Assembly (NCBI GenBank): GCA_003116875.1
Contig: BCKT01000001.1
Location: 2,723,486-2,787,485 of the forward strand
Origin: Takashimella koratensis
Lineage: Eukaryota; Basidiomycota; Tremellomycetes; Trichosporonales; Tetragoniomycetaceae
DNA length: 64,000 bases
Direction of reading: 5' to 3'
In this document: positions 45,542 to 56,306 of the stretch, piece after piece
How positions within the stretch are numbered: position 1 is the first letter of the stretch
How the letters are laid out: the number at the start of each line of letters is the position of its first letter
Made by a program: the position numbers and the translations under genes
The notes under the pieces: model-generated
Told to the model about the DNA's origin: nothing
What the model saw: only the letters and a program-made list of their open reading frames with translations
Databases searched by the model: none

Positions 45542-46320
45542 TTGTGCGATGAGAAGCGGTGTATGTAGGGTAAGGTTGACTGACGGTCGCTGTCTTGCTG
45601 GAATGGATGATGTTTGAGCGTGTCGAGTCTTTGTCTTTATATCCTTTCAATCTTTCAGAAAACGTGCGGGCATGCATGCCCATCGCGCTTGGTCGGCGCC
45701 CGGACTTTTGTTTGCCCCTTGCACCGCATGTAGCGGGCCCGACCACCCAAATTTTCCCTTGTCCGTGTTGGAAAGGAGTAAGGGAAAGGCATGCAGCACG
45801 GTCGCCGCGCTCGTGTTGATAATCTCGGACAAGCGGACGCTGGTGGGATGCCGGGCAGCGGAGTGTCGGTCGCCGAGATTCGTCATTTCACCGTCAGGGT
45901 GCACGGTCATTTTCGGTTTCGGTTTCGGAACGTGAGACGAACCCTCGTACGGTCTTCACGACCGCCCTGTCTCTGCACTACAGGTCCGAGGCGGTGCGAG
46001 TGGAGTGGAGTCTTCACGGAGGACTAGAGTGCATGCATACAGTCTGTACTTGGCGCCCCTTGCGACCGATGCCCTTCCTTCCTTTGGCCAGCATCAATCG
46101 CCAAGCCAGTCGCTCAACTTCGCACTCCGTTTCATCCCACCCAACGGTACCTGCCCGGTTGGCCTGTGACTGCGGGATCAGGAACAAAAAATCAAGCTCT
46201 GTATCGCATTGTTACACGTATGGACAACATGCGAACGTTCAACGACCAGCATGAACGGCCTGAAGCGGCCTACTATAGTTAGATCAGAGCACATGGTACA
46301 GTAAGTGACTTTATCTTCGG
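45542..46320. promoter_or_regulatory. Upstream region of RTA1 copy 1
   Basis: 779 bp between the tandem RTA1 genes. No CGG-N7-CCG was found although CGG triplets are common. A CGGTTTCGGTTTCGG-like short repeat lies near 45915. Confidence 0.4.
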
Positions 46321-47893
46321 TCAAAACAGCTTTCTGCCTAGGTCTCGGCCTGGGTGAAAGATGATCCACGAGTAGACCAGGAGGACCTGCTCTAGTCAGC
46401 AGCTGATGACCGCGCAGGACCTACCATCAGCGTCGCATCCATACCAATGAACAGCCCTTGATTAGTCGCAATCGGTCCCCGCCATCCGTTTGTCAGTTCG
46501 ACCGAGCGGTAGATAGAGCTGGCAGCGGTGATCCATGTCGGTGAGCGCTACATCGGCGAACGCAGCCCCTCAATATCTCACCGAAGTACAATCAGGAATG
46601 TTGTGAATCCCATCAAGTAGATGTTCTTCCAAACGGCCGCCGGGGACAACTGAAACTCGGATTGGGTCGGCGGAACGCCGCTACCGGGAACAACTAGGGC
46701 AAGGTTGTTGTAATCTTGTACGTCACCGTCCGGCGACAACCGCTCTCTCTTCTTCGGTCGGCGAGCTGGTCCTCGACAACAGCAGCAGCAGCACAGGCAG
46801 CAAGCGAGCGGGTTGAATCGATGTTTGGCGGCAGTTCTGGTTCGGTATCGCCAAATAAACTCGGCCAGGCAAGCAATGAACACTAAGGTTACCGCGACTG
46901 CGACAAGTTTGATCAGCTGCACTGGACAACATTGACTATGGCTGATTCTCACGCTGGGTGATGACTCCTCCGGTCATGATCCATGCTCCAAGGTTGGCTA
47001 CCGAGTTGGTGTCTGCGCCGCCAGCGACTGCTCCACCAGCGGCTTGGACGAAGAGACAAACAATGTCGCACATGACAAAGAAGGCGGAGAAGGATGTGTA
47101 TGCCCAGGAGGAATACAGCCCGTTGCTACATCAGATGGTGAGTTCTCTTCCCTGTTGCGTCTTTCCACCTTTTGGGCTCACCCTGTGTACCTAATCAATC
47201 GAGCGAGTAAAATGTAGTTGCCCGCACCGAAGAAGGCCGGTCCAAATACCAGACAGCAGATCCTGCCATGACGTGAGATTCTCTGCATTGCTCTTCGGAG
47301 GCCTGTGCGACTCACTGCATGATAAACGCGTTGTCGTTGCTGATCCAGGCTCCTCCATCGTTGATATCCCAGTACTGAGATAGGTAAGACCATAGGCGAC
47401 CTGACCACTGCTCTTGTCAGCTTCGTAGACACAAGCCTCTGCAAAAATGGGAAAATACTCACACCCGTTGTCTCGACAGCGGCGCCAGCAGCTACCGTAT
47501 AAAGCGTCCACCATTGCCTCCAGTACGCCGCCATCAGAACGAGAAGGGCTGGCTGAGATCAGCTAGGAGGTGGGAAGAACACCTCAAATCTCTCACCTGT
47601 AGCCAGACCATTGATACAAACGAATCTAAAGCCAATTGGAGAGTCAACGTTGACTTCCTCATCCTAGTGTAGCATTCCTTACAGATATGACGCTGCCGCG
47701 TCTTGGTTATAGCCATAAGCGGAGTATTCTACCTGGCCCGAGAACAAGTTGATTGAGCCGACCACCGTGTTGCAAGGGATGTTTCCAGTCGTGTTCGCGA
47801 CCACATTTGTCAAGTCGGTAAACGTGCCTGGAGGGTGAGTGTCGCGTTACGCTGGGAAGCGGGCATGCTTAGCACAAACGTACAATTATCCAT
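46321..47893 (-). CDS. RTA1-family seven-helix membrane protein, copy 2
   Basis: Same gene plan as copy 1, with intron positions matching by eye: EYSAYGYNQDAAASY, QWWTLYTVAAGAAVET, DINDGGAWISNDNAFIMQ, ICCLVFGPAFFGAGNYILL, ARLIRYTG, AEFIWRYRT, VELTNGWRGPIATNQGLFIG, SWIIFHPGRDLG. The large cytosolic loop is cysteine-rich here (CCLCCCCCC-type run). The first coding exon is ten bases (ATGGATAATT before GTACGT). Stop TGA 46321-46323. Divergent from cytochrome b2 across 718 bp. Confidence 0.88.
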
Positions 47894-48611
47894 TGGCTGT
47901 ACGAAAACAGATGGTCTATATCAGAGGCGGTGGTAGGTCGGCTTACTTCCTTGCAAGCATACACAAGAGAACCTTATATGGAACACGAAGGACACGCTCC
48001 TCCCGGCGCAGAGTGTTGACTGTTTCACAGCTTTTCGTAGTAACCATGTCAACCACGTCAACAGCGCTGCAATGTGCCCAATAAAGCACGCTACCCCTTT
48101 GATCATGTCGCTTAGACAATCAGTTGAACGTCTTTGTTACACAGCTGCTTCAGCCCCGTGCCTTTGAGGTCGTCATGGCCGAGGCGTGTGAAGGGGGCGG
48201 TGCTGGTATCAAACTGGACATCCAGTGCGTTGGATCTGTTGGGATCAGAGTGCAGACTTGTTCATGTTGTTAGCCGAGGTGAGTTGATGGCATGAGATGG
48301 AGCGGAGCAAATCAAGCACAGACCAACGATACGTTCGAGATGCCGATGCTGTGAATGGTCCAGCATTTCAAACGTCCTCAAACGAGCGCATCCTGATAGG
48401 TTGCCACGGATGATTTTAGTTCGTGTTTCATTGTGCTCGCCTGCCACGTGGCTCGACTTCGGAAGGTTTTGTGTGTTTTCCCCATCCGGTCGATCGGTCC
48501 GGAATGCCGCGACGGATCACTCGGGGCCATCGTCCTCGTCTTTTTTTTGCGGGCAGCTCTGTTTCTCGTCTTCATCTTCAACCCTCTCTTCTGTTCATAT
48601 ACACCGCAGCA
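47894..48611. promoter_or_regulatory. Divergent region, RTA1 copy 2 / cytochrome b2
   Basis: 718 bp. Contains a palindromic-looking CGG/CCG cluster near 48486-48510 (spacings 9 and 4) but no N7 site. No gene recognised. Confidence 0.4.
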
Positions 48612-50839
48612 ATGTTTACAGCAAGGTCGTCGATGCGCACGTTCGCGCAGTCTGTCAGGAGCGCATCGTCTCGAGCCCCTGCTCGCTCCTTCTCGACCGC
48701 CGGTGCTGGCTCGTCGAGACGCGTCGAGTACTGGCGAACGGGCGCTGCCATCGCTGGTACAGCCGCCGTGAGTAGATGTAGCCCTTGAGAGCGGACGATT
48801 TCATTGCAGGCAGAAGCTCACCTTGTCTTTCGTCGACAGATTCTTGCCGCCACCTACCCCCACTGGATCCCAGTCGCTCACCTCAAAGATGAGATCGACA
48901 CATCTAAGATGCCCGGAACTGTCCAGGCTGGCGGGCAGAAGTTGATCAGCTTTGAGGAGGTCAAGAAGCACAACAAGCGTGGGGACTGCTGGGTCATTAT
49001 CGAGGTGAGCTAGCTGCTTGATGTTAGTACGCATTGCTTATACCATCTCTCAACGTCCAGGGCAAAGTCTACGACGTCACCGACTTCATCGACTCTCACC
49101 CTGGTGGTGCGAACGTGATTCTTGCCAACGCGGGCAAGGATGCGACGTGAGTGCCTGCTTGCCCTTTCTCCTGTATGCTCATACTAAGTCTTGGCAGCAA
49201 AATTTTCAAACCCCTGCACCCGCCTGACGCTCTCGAGATGCTCGAACCTGAGGCCCACCTTGGTCCCGTTGACCCATTAACGATGCCGCAGACCGCCGAC
49301 GAGCCGACCGACGAGGAGAAGCGGATCGAGGAAGCCCGGAAGAAGCTGCCCCAGGTGGATGCCATGTTGTTGCTCAATGACTTTGAGGAGTGGGCTGAGA
49401 AGGTGCTCAGCGGTACTGGGTGGAACTACTACAAGAGTGCTGCCGACAGCGAGACCAGTAGGTTTTCCTCTGCGTTTGCAACTGACACTCTTAGCCATGG
49501 ACAACAACCAGAGCGCATTTTCCAACTACTTCTTCCGCCCGCGTATCCTCCGCGACATCACCCAGGGTACCCTCGAGACCGAGTTTGTTGGTGTCAAGTC
49601 TACCCTGCCCATCTTCATTTCTCCCGCTGCCATGGCTAAGCTTGGTCACCCGTTGGGCGAGGTCAACTTGACCAAGGGTGCGGGCAGCGCTGGCATCGTT
49701 CAAGGCGTGAGTTTGGCTAGGGTTTTGGGGGTAAAGAAACGCAAAGCTGATGTCCCCAGATCTCGATCAACGCCAGTTGCAGCCTCGACGAGATCATGGC
49801 CGCGCGCGAGGAGGGCCAGAAAGTGTTCTTCCAGGTGAGTTGGTCCCCAGCGACCATTGCTGACTTCGCCAGATCTACCTTAACAAGGACCGAAAGGCCT
49901 CGGAGGCTCTCTTGGAGAAGGTCACCAAGCTCGGTGCCGCCGCTGTCATCTTCACCGTCGATGTTGCATGGCAAAGTAAACGTACTCGTGACGTCCGCGC
50001 CAAAACTACTGTGCAGGTAAGTGAGCGGTTGCGACTCGGGAATCCCAGTGCTGACCTTCGTACAGGCACCCATTGCCCAGACCGACGGCGGAAAAGGTGG
50101 CAAGGGCGGGTCGTCAAAGGCACCCCTTGGTGTTAGCCAGGCGATCAGCGGTTACCAGGACACGCACCTTGTCTGGGACGACATTGACTTCATCCGAGTG
50201 AGCATCATCGCCAAGCTGTTGAGATGGGCTGCTGACGTGATAACTAGAAACACACCAACCTCCCCGTCATCGTCAAGGGTGTCCAGAGCATCGAGGATGT
50301 CGAGCTGTGTGCGAAGAAGGGTGTCCAGGGTGTCATCCTCTCCAACCACGGTGGGCGGTCGTGTGACTAGTGAGTGCTAGGTTGCCTACGATCCCTCTCG
50401 CTCTGTTTCTAAAGCGAGCTGAGCTGACCATCACTAGCGCTCCCGCCCCTATCGACCTCTTGTACGAGATCCGAGCACTCCGACCAGACCTCTTCGAGAA
50501 GGTTGACATCATGATGGACGGCGGTGTTCGATCTGGTGCAGATGTCGTCAAAGCCCTTGCTCTCGGTGCCAAGGCTGTGGGACTCGGTCGACCGTTCCTC
50601 TATGCCAACAGCACTCACGGACAGGAGGGTGTTGAGCGTGTTTGCGAGAGTGAGTTTCTCGAAGTTGACTTCTTGTCGTCGCCTACTGACGCGGATGTTT
50701 CCGATGACTAGTCTTGGCTGAAGAGATCACCAACACGATGCGCAACTGCGGTGTGACCAAGGTGAAGGACCTGAAGCCCGAGATGGTCGGGCCCAAGGGA
50801 CCTTGGGTTGGCGTCAACAGGCCTCCTTGGCTCAAGTAA
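48612..50839 (+). CDS. CYB2: L-lactate dehydrogenase (cytochrome b2)
   Basis: An N-terminal Arg/Ser/Ala-rich presequence ([20 protein letters not shown]) for mitochondrial import is followed by a cytochrome b5-type haem domain ([20 protein letters not shown]; second haem His in [15 protein letters not shown]). The FMN-dependent alpha-hydroxy-acid dehydrogenase barrel follows: [53 protein letters not shown], catalytic [12 protein letters not shown] and [20 protein letters not shown]. The end is [13 protein letters not shown]. About ten introns. The enzyme oxidises L-lactate to pyruvate in the intermembrane space and passes electrons to cytochrome c. All expected blocks are present. Confidence 0.93.
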
Positions 50840-51014
50840 ACGTTGTCGTTCAGTTTTGACTTGGGATGCCTGGCATTAATAGGCTCTGGGCAGGCTATGG
50901 TAACACCCTAATTTATCCTCTCCTCGATCGTGTTATCTAAGGGTTATCGGGTTTTAGGGCAGAGATCACTCAATGCATTGACGAGTAGTGCGTACTGTAC
51001 CGAACAAATAAAGA

Positions 51015-51953
51015 TCACACTAGTCTAATCTTCCCGAGCTGTTCGAGGGAGAGCTTTTTGCCCGGGCCATCGGTCGAATCCGCGGTGAGCAGCTCGAAGC
51101 AGGCAGCCTTGGGGATTGAGCGGGTCTCAGAGTTTGTGTCGTTCTCGGAGGTGGATGCGTTCCCAACGGTCGAGGGGTCCCCAGGGGTCGGAGCGTTCGC
51201 CGAGATCGCTGCGGCAATCGCAGGAGCGGAGGGGCGAACTGAGGACGAGTAGTCCTCAGGGACTGAATGGTGTTCGGAAAAGTCGCCCATCGGGAACAGA
51301 ATGGCAGCTGTTGTCTTCGTGCTGGGGTCGATCTTGGTGTCGCCCATCTTGGTGTCGGAAACATCACAGACATTGTAAAGTTGAATGGGAGCTGTGAGCT
51401 GCGTCAGCCACTGCTCCTCGCTCAATTTGGAGATCTGGATCGAGAAGATGTCAGAGAAGAAGGTTTTGAAAAGGTCCAGCGGAAGGCTGCTCGTGTTCTG
51501 AACGCCATGGCGTTCCACAGAGGAGAAATGCGGGATGGCGCCCTGAAGAGTGACCAGGTGACGTTTGCGGCTGTCTTTGAGCAGCACGAGATGAGAGATA
51601 ATGTACACATTTGTGTCGCTCGACACGCGCATGGGTTTCGCCGAATACATGACGACTGCGCCCTTCGACTCGATGCAATTTGCCGGATCGTCAGGCGACG
51701 GCTCGAGGTATTGTGCATCGAACACTGAAAGGTACTCGAACACGTGCGTGCAAGCGGCGTCCAGCGATGACGAAGAATCGACAGTGCCGACAGAGAGCTT
51801 GTTGATGTGATTGTTGGCCAGGAAATCCTCGAATGCCGTCTGCACCGTGACTGGCTCACGGTGAGGGTTTTTGAGGAGGCTTTCAGGCGCCAACGCTGCC
51901 GATTTCACCTTGTAAGATGTAAAGGTAGCCGAGGCATTGGTGCTCGACGACAT
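51015..51953 (-). CDS. Hypothetical orphan protein, single exon (312 aa)
   Basis: Intact ORF beginning MSSSTNASATFTSYKVKSAA. It has a folded-looking middle (VFEYLSVFDAQYLEPSPDDP, VYIISHLVLLKDSRKRHLV, LPLDLFKTFFSDIFSIQISK) and a low-complexity Ser/Thr/Pro/Ala segment before the end. No domain, signal peptide or membrane span recognised. It is convergent with cytochrome b2, 175 bp apart. Similar in size and lack of introns to the orphans at 40989 and 42485, but I could not align them. Confidence 0.6.
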   Translation of the reverse strand: MSSSTNASATFTSYKVKSAALAPESLLKNPHREPVTVQTAFEDFLANNHINKLSVGTVDSSSSLDAACTHVFEYLSVFDAQYLEPSPDDPANCIESKGAVVMYSAKPMRVSSDTNVYIISHLVLLKDSRKRHLVTLQGAIPHFSSVERHGVQNTSSLPLDLFKTFFSDIFSIQISKLSEEQWLTQLTAPIQLYNVCDVSDTKMGDTKIDPSTKTTAAILFPMGDFSEHHSVPEDYSSSVRPSAPAIAAAISANAPTPGDPSTVGNASTSENDTNSETRSIPKAACFELLTADSTDGPGKKLSLEQLGKIRLV

Positions 51954-52857
51954 ATTGCAAGTCGATGGGCGCGGTTGGGGTGAAGAGGAAGCTGTGGATA
52001 ATGAGGAAGAAAGCAAATGATGAATTTGGGCGCCAAAGGCAAGAGGAGGGGGACGGGGTTTGTCCTTGAAATACCCTACTCCTGTCGACTCTCCAGAGCT
52101 TCACCGCGTGGCCCCCTTTCTCTTTCATCCGATGAAGGTCCTACATGAGTCCATTCCAACCGTCCTCTCTCGTACGTCACTAGCTTATCGCCTTGCACCT
52201 CCTCCAATCGACTGCCTTGGCTTCGATCCTAGTGAAAACGTGAACTTCGAGGTCTTTCTTTTGATTACGGGCAACAGAGGTCTGATTCCACCTGCCAGTG
52301 TAGATATCTTCTCCTCCTTTCACATGCTGCGTGGTGCTCGAACATGCTGACCTGTCTCCCGATTTTGGGGGTCTCTGGATACTTTCCAGACATTCCCCCC
52401 TTTTCTTACAATTTCCTTCTCTTCTACATGACACTAGTAGTCACCAAAGCGACCAAAAGTTGACCATTTGAAATTAAGCTGGTGGTTATATACATTGGTT
52501 CATGTAAGATCTGTTCACGGTTCCGTGATATATATGTGCCCTTCTCTCATGGCTTCGCGCCGTTCGTTATCAAGCTAACGAGATAATGGCGCTATGACAG
52601 GCAGAGGTGCCCGCATGAGGCGAATGTGGTCAAAGAAAGACAAAAAAAGAGCAACGCATATCGCCAAAGGTCCTGGAAGATGGAGGGGTGGTAGCGAGAC
52701 AGTCAGAGGCTGGTGAATTGTGCAACAAGAGAAACATAAGGGAATTGTACATAATGGAGAGCAAACGGAAAGTGCGAAAGCAACGGAATGAGGCTGTAAT
52801 CGAAAGAGAAAAGAACCTGACAGCATCGAAGCGGAAGAGCTGTGTGTTTGGAAAAGA

Positions 52858-52909
52858 GGGGGGGGGGGGGGGGGGGCCCCCGGGGGGGGGGGGGGGGGGG
52901 GGGGGGGGG
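52858..52909 (+). repeat. Homopolymer G tracts (G19, C5, G28)
   Basis: Nineteen G, five C, then twenty-eight G. Opposite in strand to the C tracts at 41826-41887. Exact lengths may be assembly-limited. Confidence 0.9.
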
Positions 52910-53340
52910 CGAGCTCCCCATGCTTTCGCGCTGTTATATGTCTTTGCGCTGTCGCCCGGCTAGAGCTGGTGGAAATTCTTTTGACTCCAGACAAAGACGC
53001 TGTGGTCTTTTCGTCTCCCGAAAGCCGTCAACAGCCTATGCTCGGTAAAGCACGGCTACCCCAGCTGAAAAGAAAGTTCAGTGATGCTGGTAAGCGAGCA
53101 ATTCTGAAGGTCGTCTGCGGTGAGTGAGGGCGAAGGAGTGCGCACGGTCTGTGCGGAGGATAGTCAAAGGGCATGTAAGCTGATAGCTGAGGTGATCTGC
53201 AAGGGGTAGACGGCGAAAGGAAAGATGGTCGATCTCATGATCAGACAGCAGTAGGTGCACTGTGAGCCGAACGCAAAAGCGGCCTTCCGGCTGTGGGCTA
53301 AGAGATGTAGACTCAGGTTTAGGAAGTGGGCTGAAAAAGC

Positions 53341-53380
53341 CCTTTGTATGGTAAAAGAGGCAGGGTTGATCGTGATCGTC
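53341..53380 (+). repeat. 40-bp dispersed repeat, copy 1 (copy 2 at 55501-55540)
   Basis: Copies share 36 of 40 positions, including GTAAAAGAGG and TGATCGTGATCGTC. Each lies 3' of a member of the orphan family on the minus strand. Confidence 0.8.
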
Positions 53381-53845
53381 AGTCTGAAGGGTTGATCATC
53401 ATAGGCTGACTGATCCCACCGCCCAACGTCGACCTTTGTGCTGACTTGTGAAAGTCGGAGATGGTTCACAAGAACTCAGTTGGGCTGAAAGATCGGTACA
53501 GGACAAGAGGTTTCTGTATGTGTAAATCCAGGGTATTGTAGTGCGAAAGGACAATGCGTTTGGGGTTGTAGGGTGAGGAGTGGAGTAAGGGGGTGTGGTG
53601 AGGCTGGGATGAGGATTACACAATGCATTACGGGCTATGGTAAGATCGAGGTCGATAAGGAGAGGCAAGACAGAGAAGTCACAGAAAACAATCGCGGAAA
53701 GAAATACGGGAATGCAAGAGATGGATGAAATCCTGTTGAAAAAGAGCCAAAAAAAAACATTGAAATTTGTCTTCAAAACGATTCGGTGCAACGAACGGCG
53801 AGGATTGTTGAGCATCTCGATGTGGGTCGGTCTGCCTGGCAGGCC

Positions 53846-54554
53846 TCAGTTGAGGGGAAGGAAGCTGTTCGTATCGTCGGGTATGTCGAGGGCGTCGGCT
53901 TGGCTGAGATTGGCGACTTCCCACGTTTTGTAGTTCTTCGAGGGTTGGTACATCGCGAGCTTTTGGGGTAAGATCCATTTCGCGGGGTTGGAGGTAGACT
54001 CGTTGCGGTCGTTTTCGACGTGACTGGTTGCGTCGATGGTGGCATTGTCGTTGTCGTCTTCGACCGGAAGTAGGTACGCAAGGGTGCTTGTAGAGAGTAC
54101 GAGCGACAGCGGTAAATGCTCGGAAGTTTTCTGTCTCTTGCTCGGTCTCCCATCATCGTCCTCGGTGCCTCGTTCACAGTGATGATTAAGTAGATTCGGA
54201 GGCGGACGAGTCGTCGACAGGAAAAAGCTCTCGCAACAGAGCGTCTGTGTACTGAGGGGAAACTTTGGAAGCTGTGGTGAAATCGCCCATCGTGCCATTC
54301 GTGTTCTTCTGGCTCAAGAGGTGTTCTCTTCCGAAAGGAGTGTAAGTAGCCCACTCAAACTGTGACATGTCGATCGGATGGAACTGGGCTTGTCGTTCCT
54401 TGTCGCATGTGTACAGGACGGCAGAGGGTAAGCTCTTTCGCAAGCTGGAGGTGCCTTGGTTGGTCTGGGTCAATTTACGCAAAGGATTCGTCAACCGAAA
54501 TCGCTCGACCTCCTTTTTCGAGAGGAAAAGGATGCTCGTCGTGTTAGGTTTCAA
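53846..54554 (-). pseudogene. Orphan-family copy, C-terminal part (no start found)
   Basis: Encodes the part matching the copy at 56307-57259: TTSILFLSKKEVERF aligns with TTSVIFLAPREAVRL, QFHPIDMSQF with QFYPIDMSSF, TDALLRELF with TERLLRTLF, and TWEVANLSQAD with RWDVTHLCNAD. No ATG opens the frame; it begins after an in-frame TGA. It may join the N-terminal piece at 54716-55144 by an intron I cannot place, or be a fragment. An internal intron before RGTEDDDGRPSKRQ is likely. Function unknown. Confidence 0.45.
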
Positions 54555-54715
54555 CGGGTTGGGGATTCATCTCTCGACGCTACAGACTGCAATTTAAATG
54601 CACCAGATCGGCCTCGACCGCTTGCGCGTCGATCATGCATCCCCGTCGTTCTCCGCGGCCGCAGTCGCTCGCGGGCTCGTGCGCCGCAGCGCTGCATCGC
54701 CCCTACTAGTGGTCT

Positions 54716-55144
54716 TTATTGTTCTCCATGGCCTTGGCCTACGCCACCCCGCTCGGTCCCCTCTCGGCATCCCAGGTACTTCGGGACCGCTCGGATCTCC
54801 TCAGGCGTCTTCAGATGCCATACCTGACACGTCGTGTCAGGCATCAAAAGCCTCCCGTCAACTTGTGAGAGAGATTTACGGTCTTGACTGATCGGATAGC
54901 CTTCGTAGAAAGCTTTCCCGACAAATTGATCCTCGTTGTCGTCGGCGAACCATTGTGAGCGCTTTTCGACGTAGTCAGCGGCACTGGTGATGAAGCGTCG
55001 AGAGAGACCTGAAGTGCCATTGACAAATTCGGAGCCTCGGGCGAAAACTTCTTTCAAAGACGGCGCCTTGCAATTGACGAAGATGAAGCCGTCGGCTGGG
55101 GATGTGTTGTATGTCGCCGAGGTTGGATAAGAGGGGAGGGACAT
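54716..55144 (-). CDS. Orphan-family copy, N-terminal part (142 aa ORF)
   Basis: Starts MSLPSYPTSATYNTSPADGF and shares with its neighbours a block around DQFVGKAFYEGYPI (DECFSHCDLTGYPL at 55744-56115). The frame closes after REGTERGGVGQGHGEQ, or could leave exon 1 at a good donor (CAG|GTATGG near 54815). Lineage-specific family without recognised domain. Confidence 0.45.
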   Translation of the reverse strand: MSLPSYPTSATYNTSPADGFIFVNCKAPSLKEVFARGSEFVNGTSGLSRRFITSAADYVEKRSQWFADDNEDQFVGKAFYEGYPISQDRKSLSQVDGRLLMPDTTCQVWHLKTPEEIRAVPKYLGCREGTERGGVGQGHGEQ

Positions 55145-55500
55145 TGTGGTTGGTTCGAAGTGTGAGAGTTGTCGGCTGTCTTGTTTTCGGTCGAGGTGCT
55201 TGAGCGGTGAGGAGAGATAGAAAGATTCTGGGTGTCTACTTTACTTTATATATCTCCACGACTTGGGGGCGAGGGGAGGGTTGCTGGATCTGTGGGCAAT
55301 GTGAGTGGGTTAGAAGGGCCTTCGCTGAGGAGAAAGGACGGCAAAGGTTTGAAGCTCCCCCACTACGGACCAAAGGTAATGTAAGCTTTTGCTTATTCAC
55401 GAGGCGAATCTTCAACCTACTCCTGAAACTATCACAGGGCTTCAAGGATCTGCCTGAAAGGATGGGGTGAACCCGTGCGGCTAGTGGGTCTTGCAAACAT

Positions 55501-55540
55501 CCCTTGTAGGGTAAAAGAGGGAGGGCTGATCGTGATCGTC
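55501..55540 (+). repeat. 40-bp dispersed repeat, copy 2
   Basis: Partner of 53341-53380, with 4 mismatches in 40. Lies between the copies starting at 55144 and ending at 55744. Confidence 0.8.
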
Positions 55541-55743
55541 GGCCGAGGACTGGTTCAGATCGTGAGAACTGCAAACGACCCTCCATAAAGAGGTGGGACA
55601 AGGGAGAGGAGTCGATAATCATCCTCGCTCGGCTCCGTACGACCAGCCAAGGATCAGCGCCCTCTGAAACGTGGCTCGGCAAAACGCGGAGGCGTGAGTA
55701 GACACGTTGAAGTGGTTGTTGGTACACAAAGACCTAGTCTGAT

Positions 55744-56115
55744 TCAAAGGCGTGGATAGGACAAATCAGCTGTGAACAAGGACTGAGAAGGAGCGTGAAA
55801 GCGTAGCAGGGGGAAGAGAGGGGCGTGGTACAGTTCATTGGAGTATATGCGAGAGCCGGAGTATGAAGGTATGGAAAGTCGAGGGACTTGCAGAAGAACC
55901 CTCTTGTAATCATCACCGTCCCAGTCTTGATCAACGAGAGAGGGGTTCCAGAGCGGATAGCCTGTGAGGTCACAGTGGCTGAAACATTCGTCTCGGCTAT
56001 CCCAACCCGTCCAGTAGTCCATTCCATTGAGAGCACCGCTGTGGCTGACGTAGGAAGAGGTCTTATATGGGTCAATGGAAGAGGGGGCAAAGGTGAGGGA
56101 CTGTGCATAGGACAT
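55744..56115 (-). pseudogene. Orphan-family copy, truncated (123 aa)
   Basis: The N-terminal third of the family only: SSIDPYKTSSYVSHSGALNG and MDYWTGWDSRDECFSHCDLT match VDPYRTNFYVTSEGAFTG and MDYWIANGDRDEYFKH of the copy to the right. After DQDWDGDD the similarity ends and an unrelated tail runs to a stop. Probably a truncated duplicate. Confidence 0.45.
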
Positions 56116-56306
56116 GAGGAAGATATAAAGTTTGAGAGTACGAAAAGCAAGGAGAAAATTGTAGACGGAAGACGCCGATATGACTATATGTTCGTATAGG
56201 AAGTAAGAGTTTGCAAGACTGAGCGAGACGAGAGAAAACGCAGAACTCTCTTAATGAAGTCAACGGTGTCGCACGCAAAGTGGTTGAAGTGGAGTCGTGT
56301 CAAATC

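Larger units (their letters stand above)
51954..53845. other. Intergenic region with G-tract
   Basis: 1.9 kb with no recognisable gene. Holds long G homopolymers at 52858-52909 and one half of a 40-bp repeat at 53341-53380. Confidence 0.45.
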
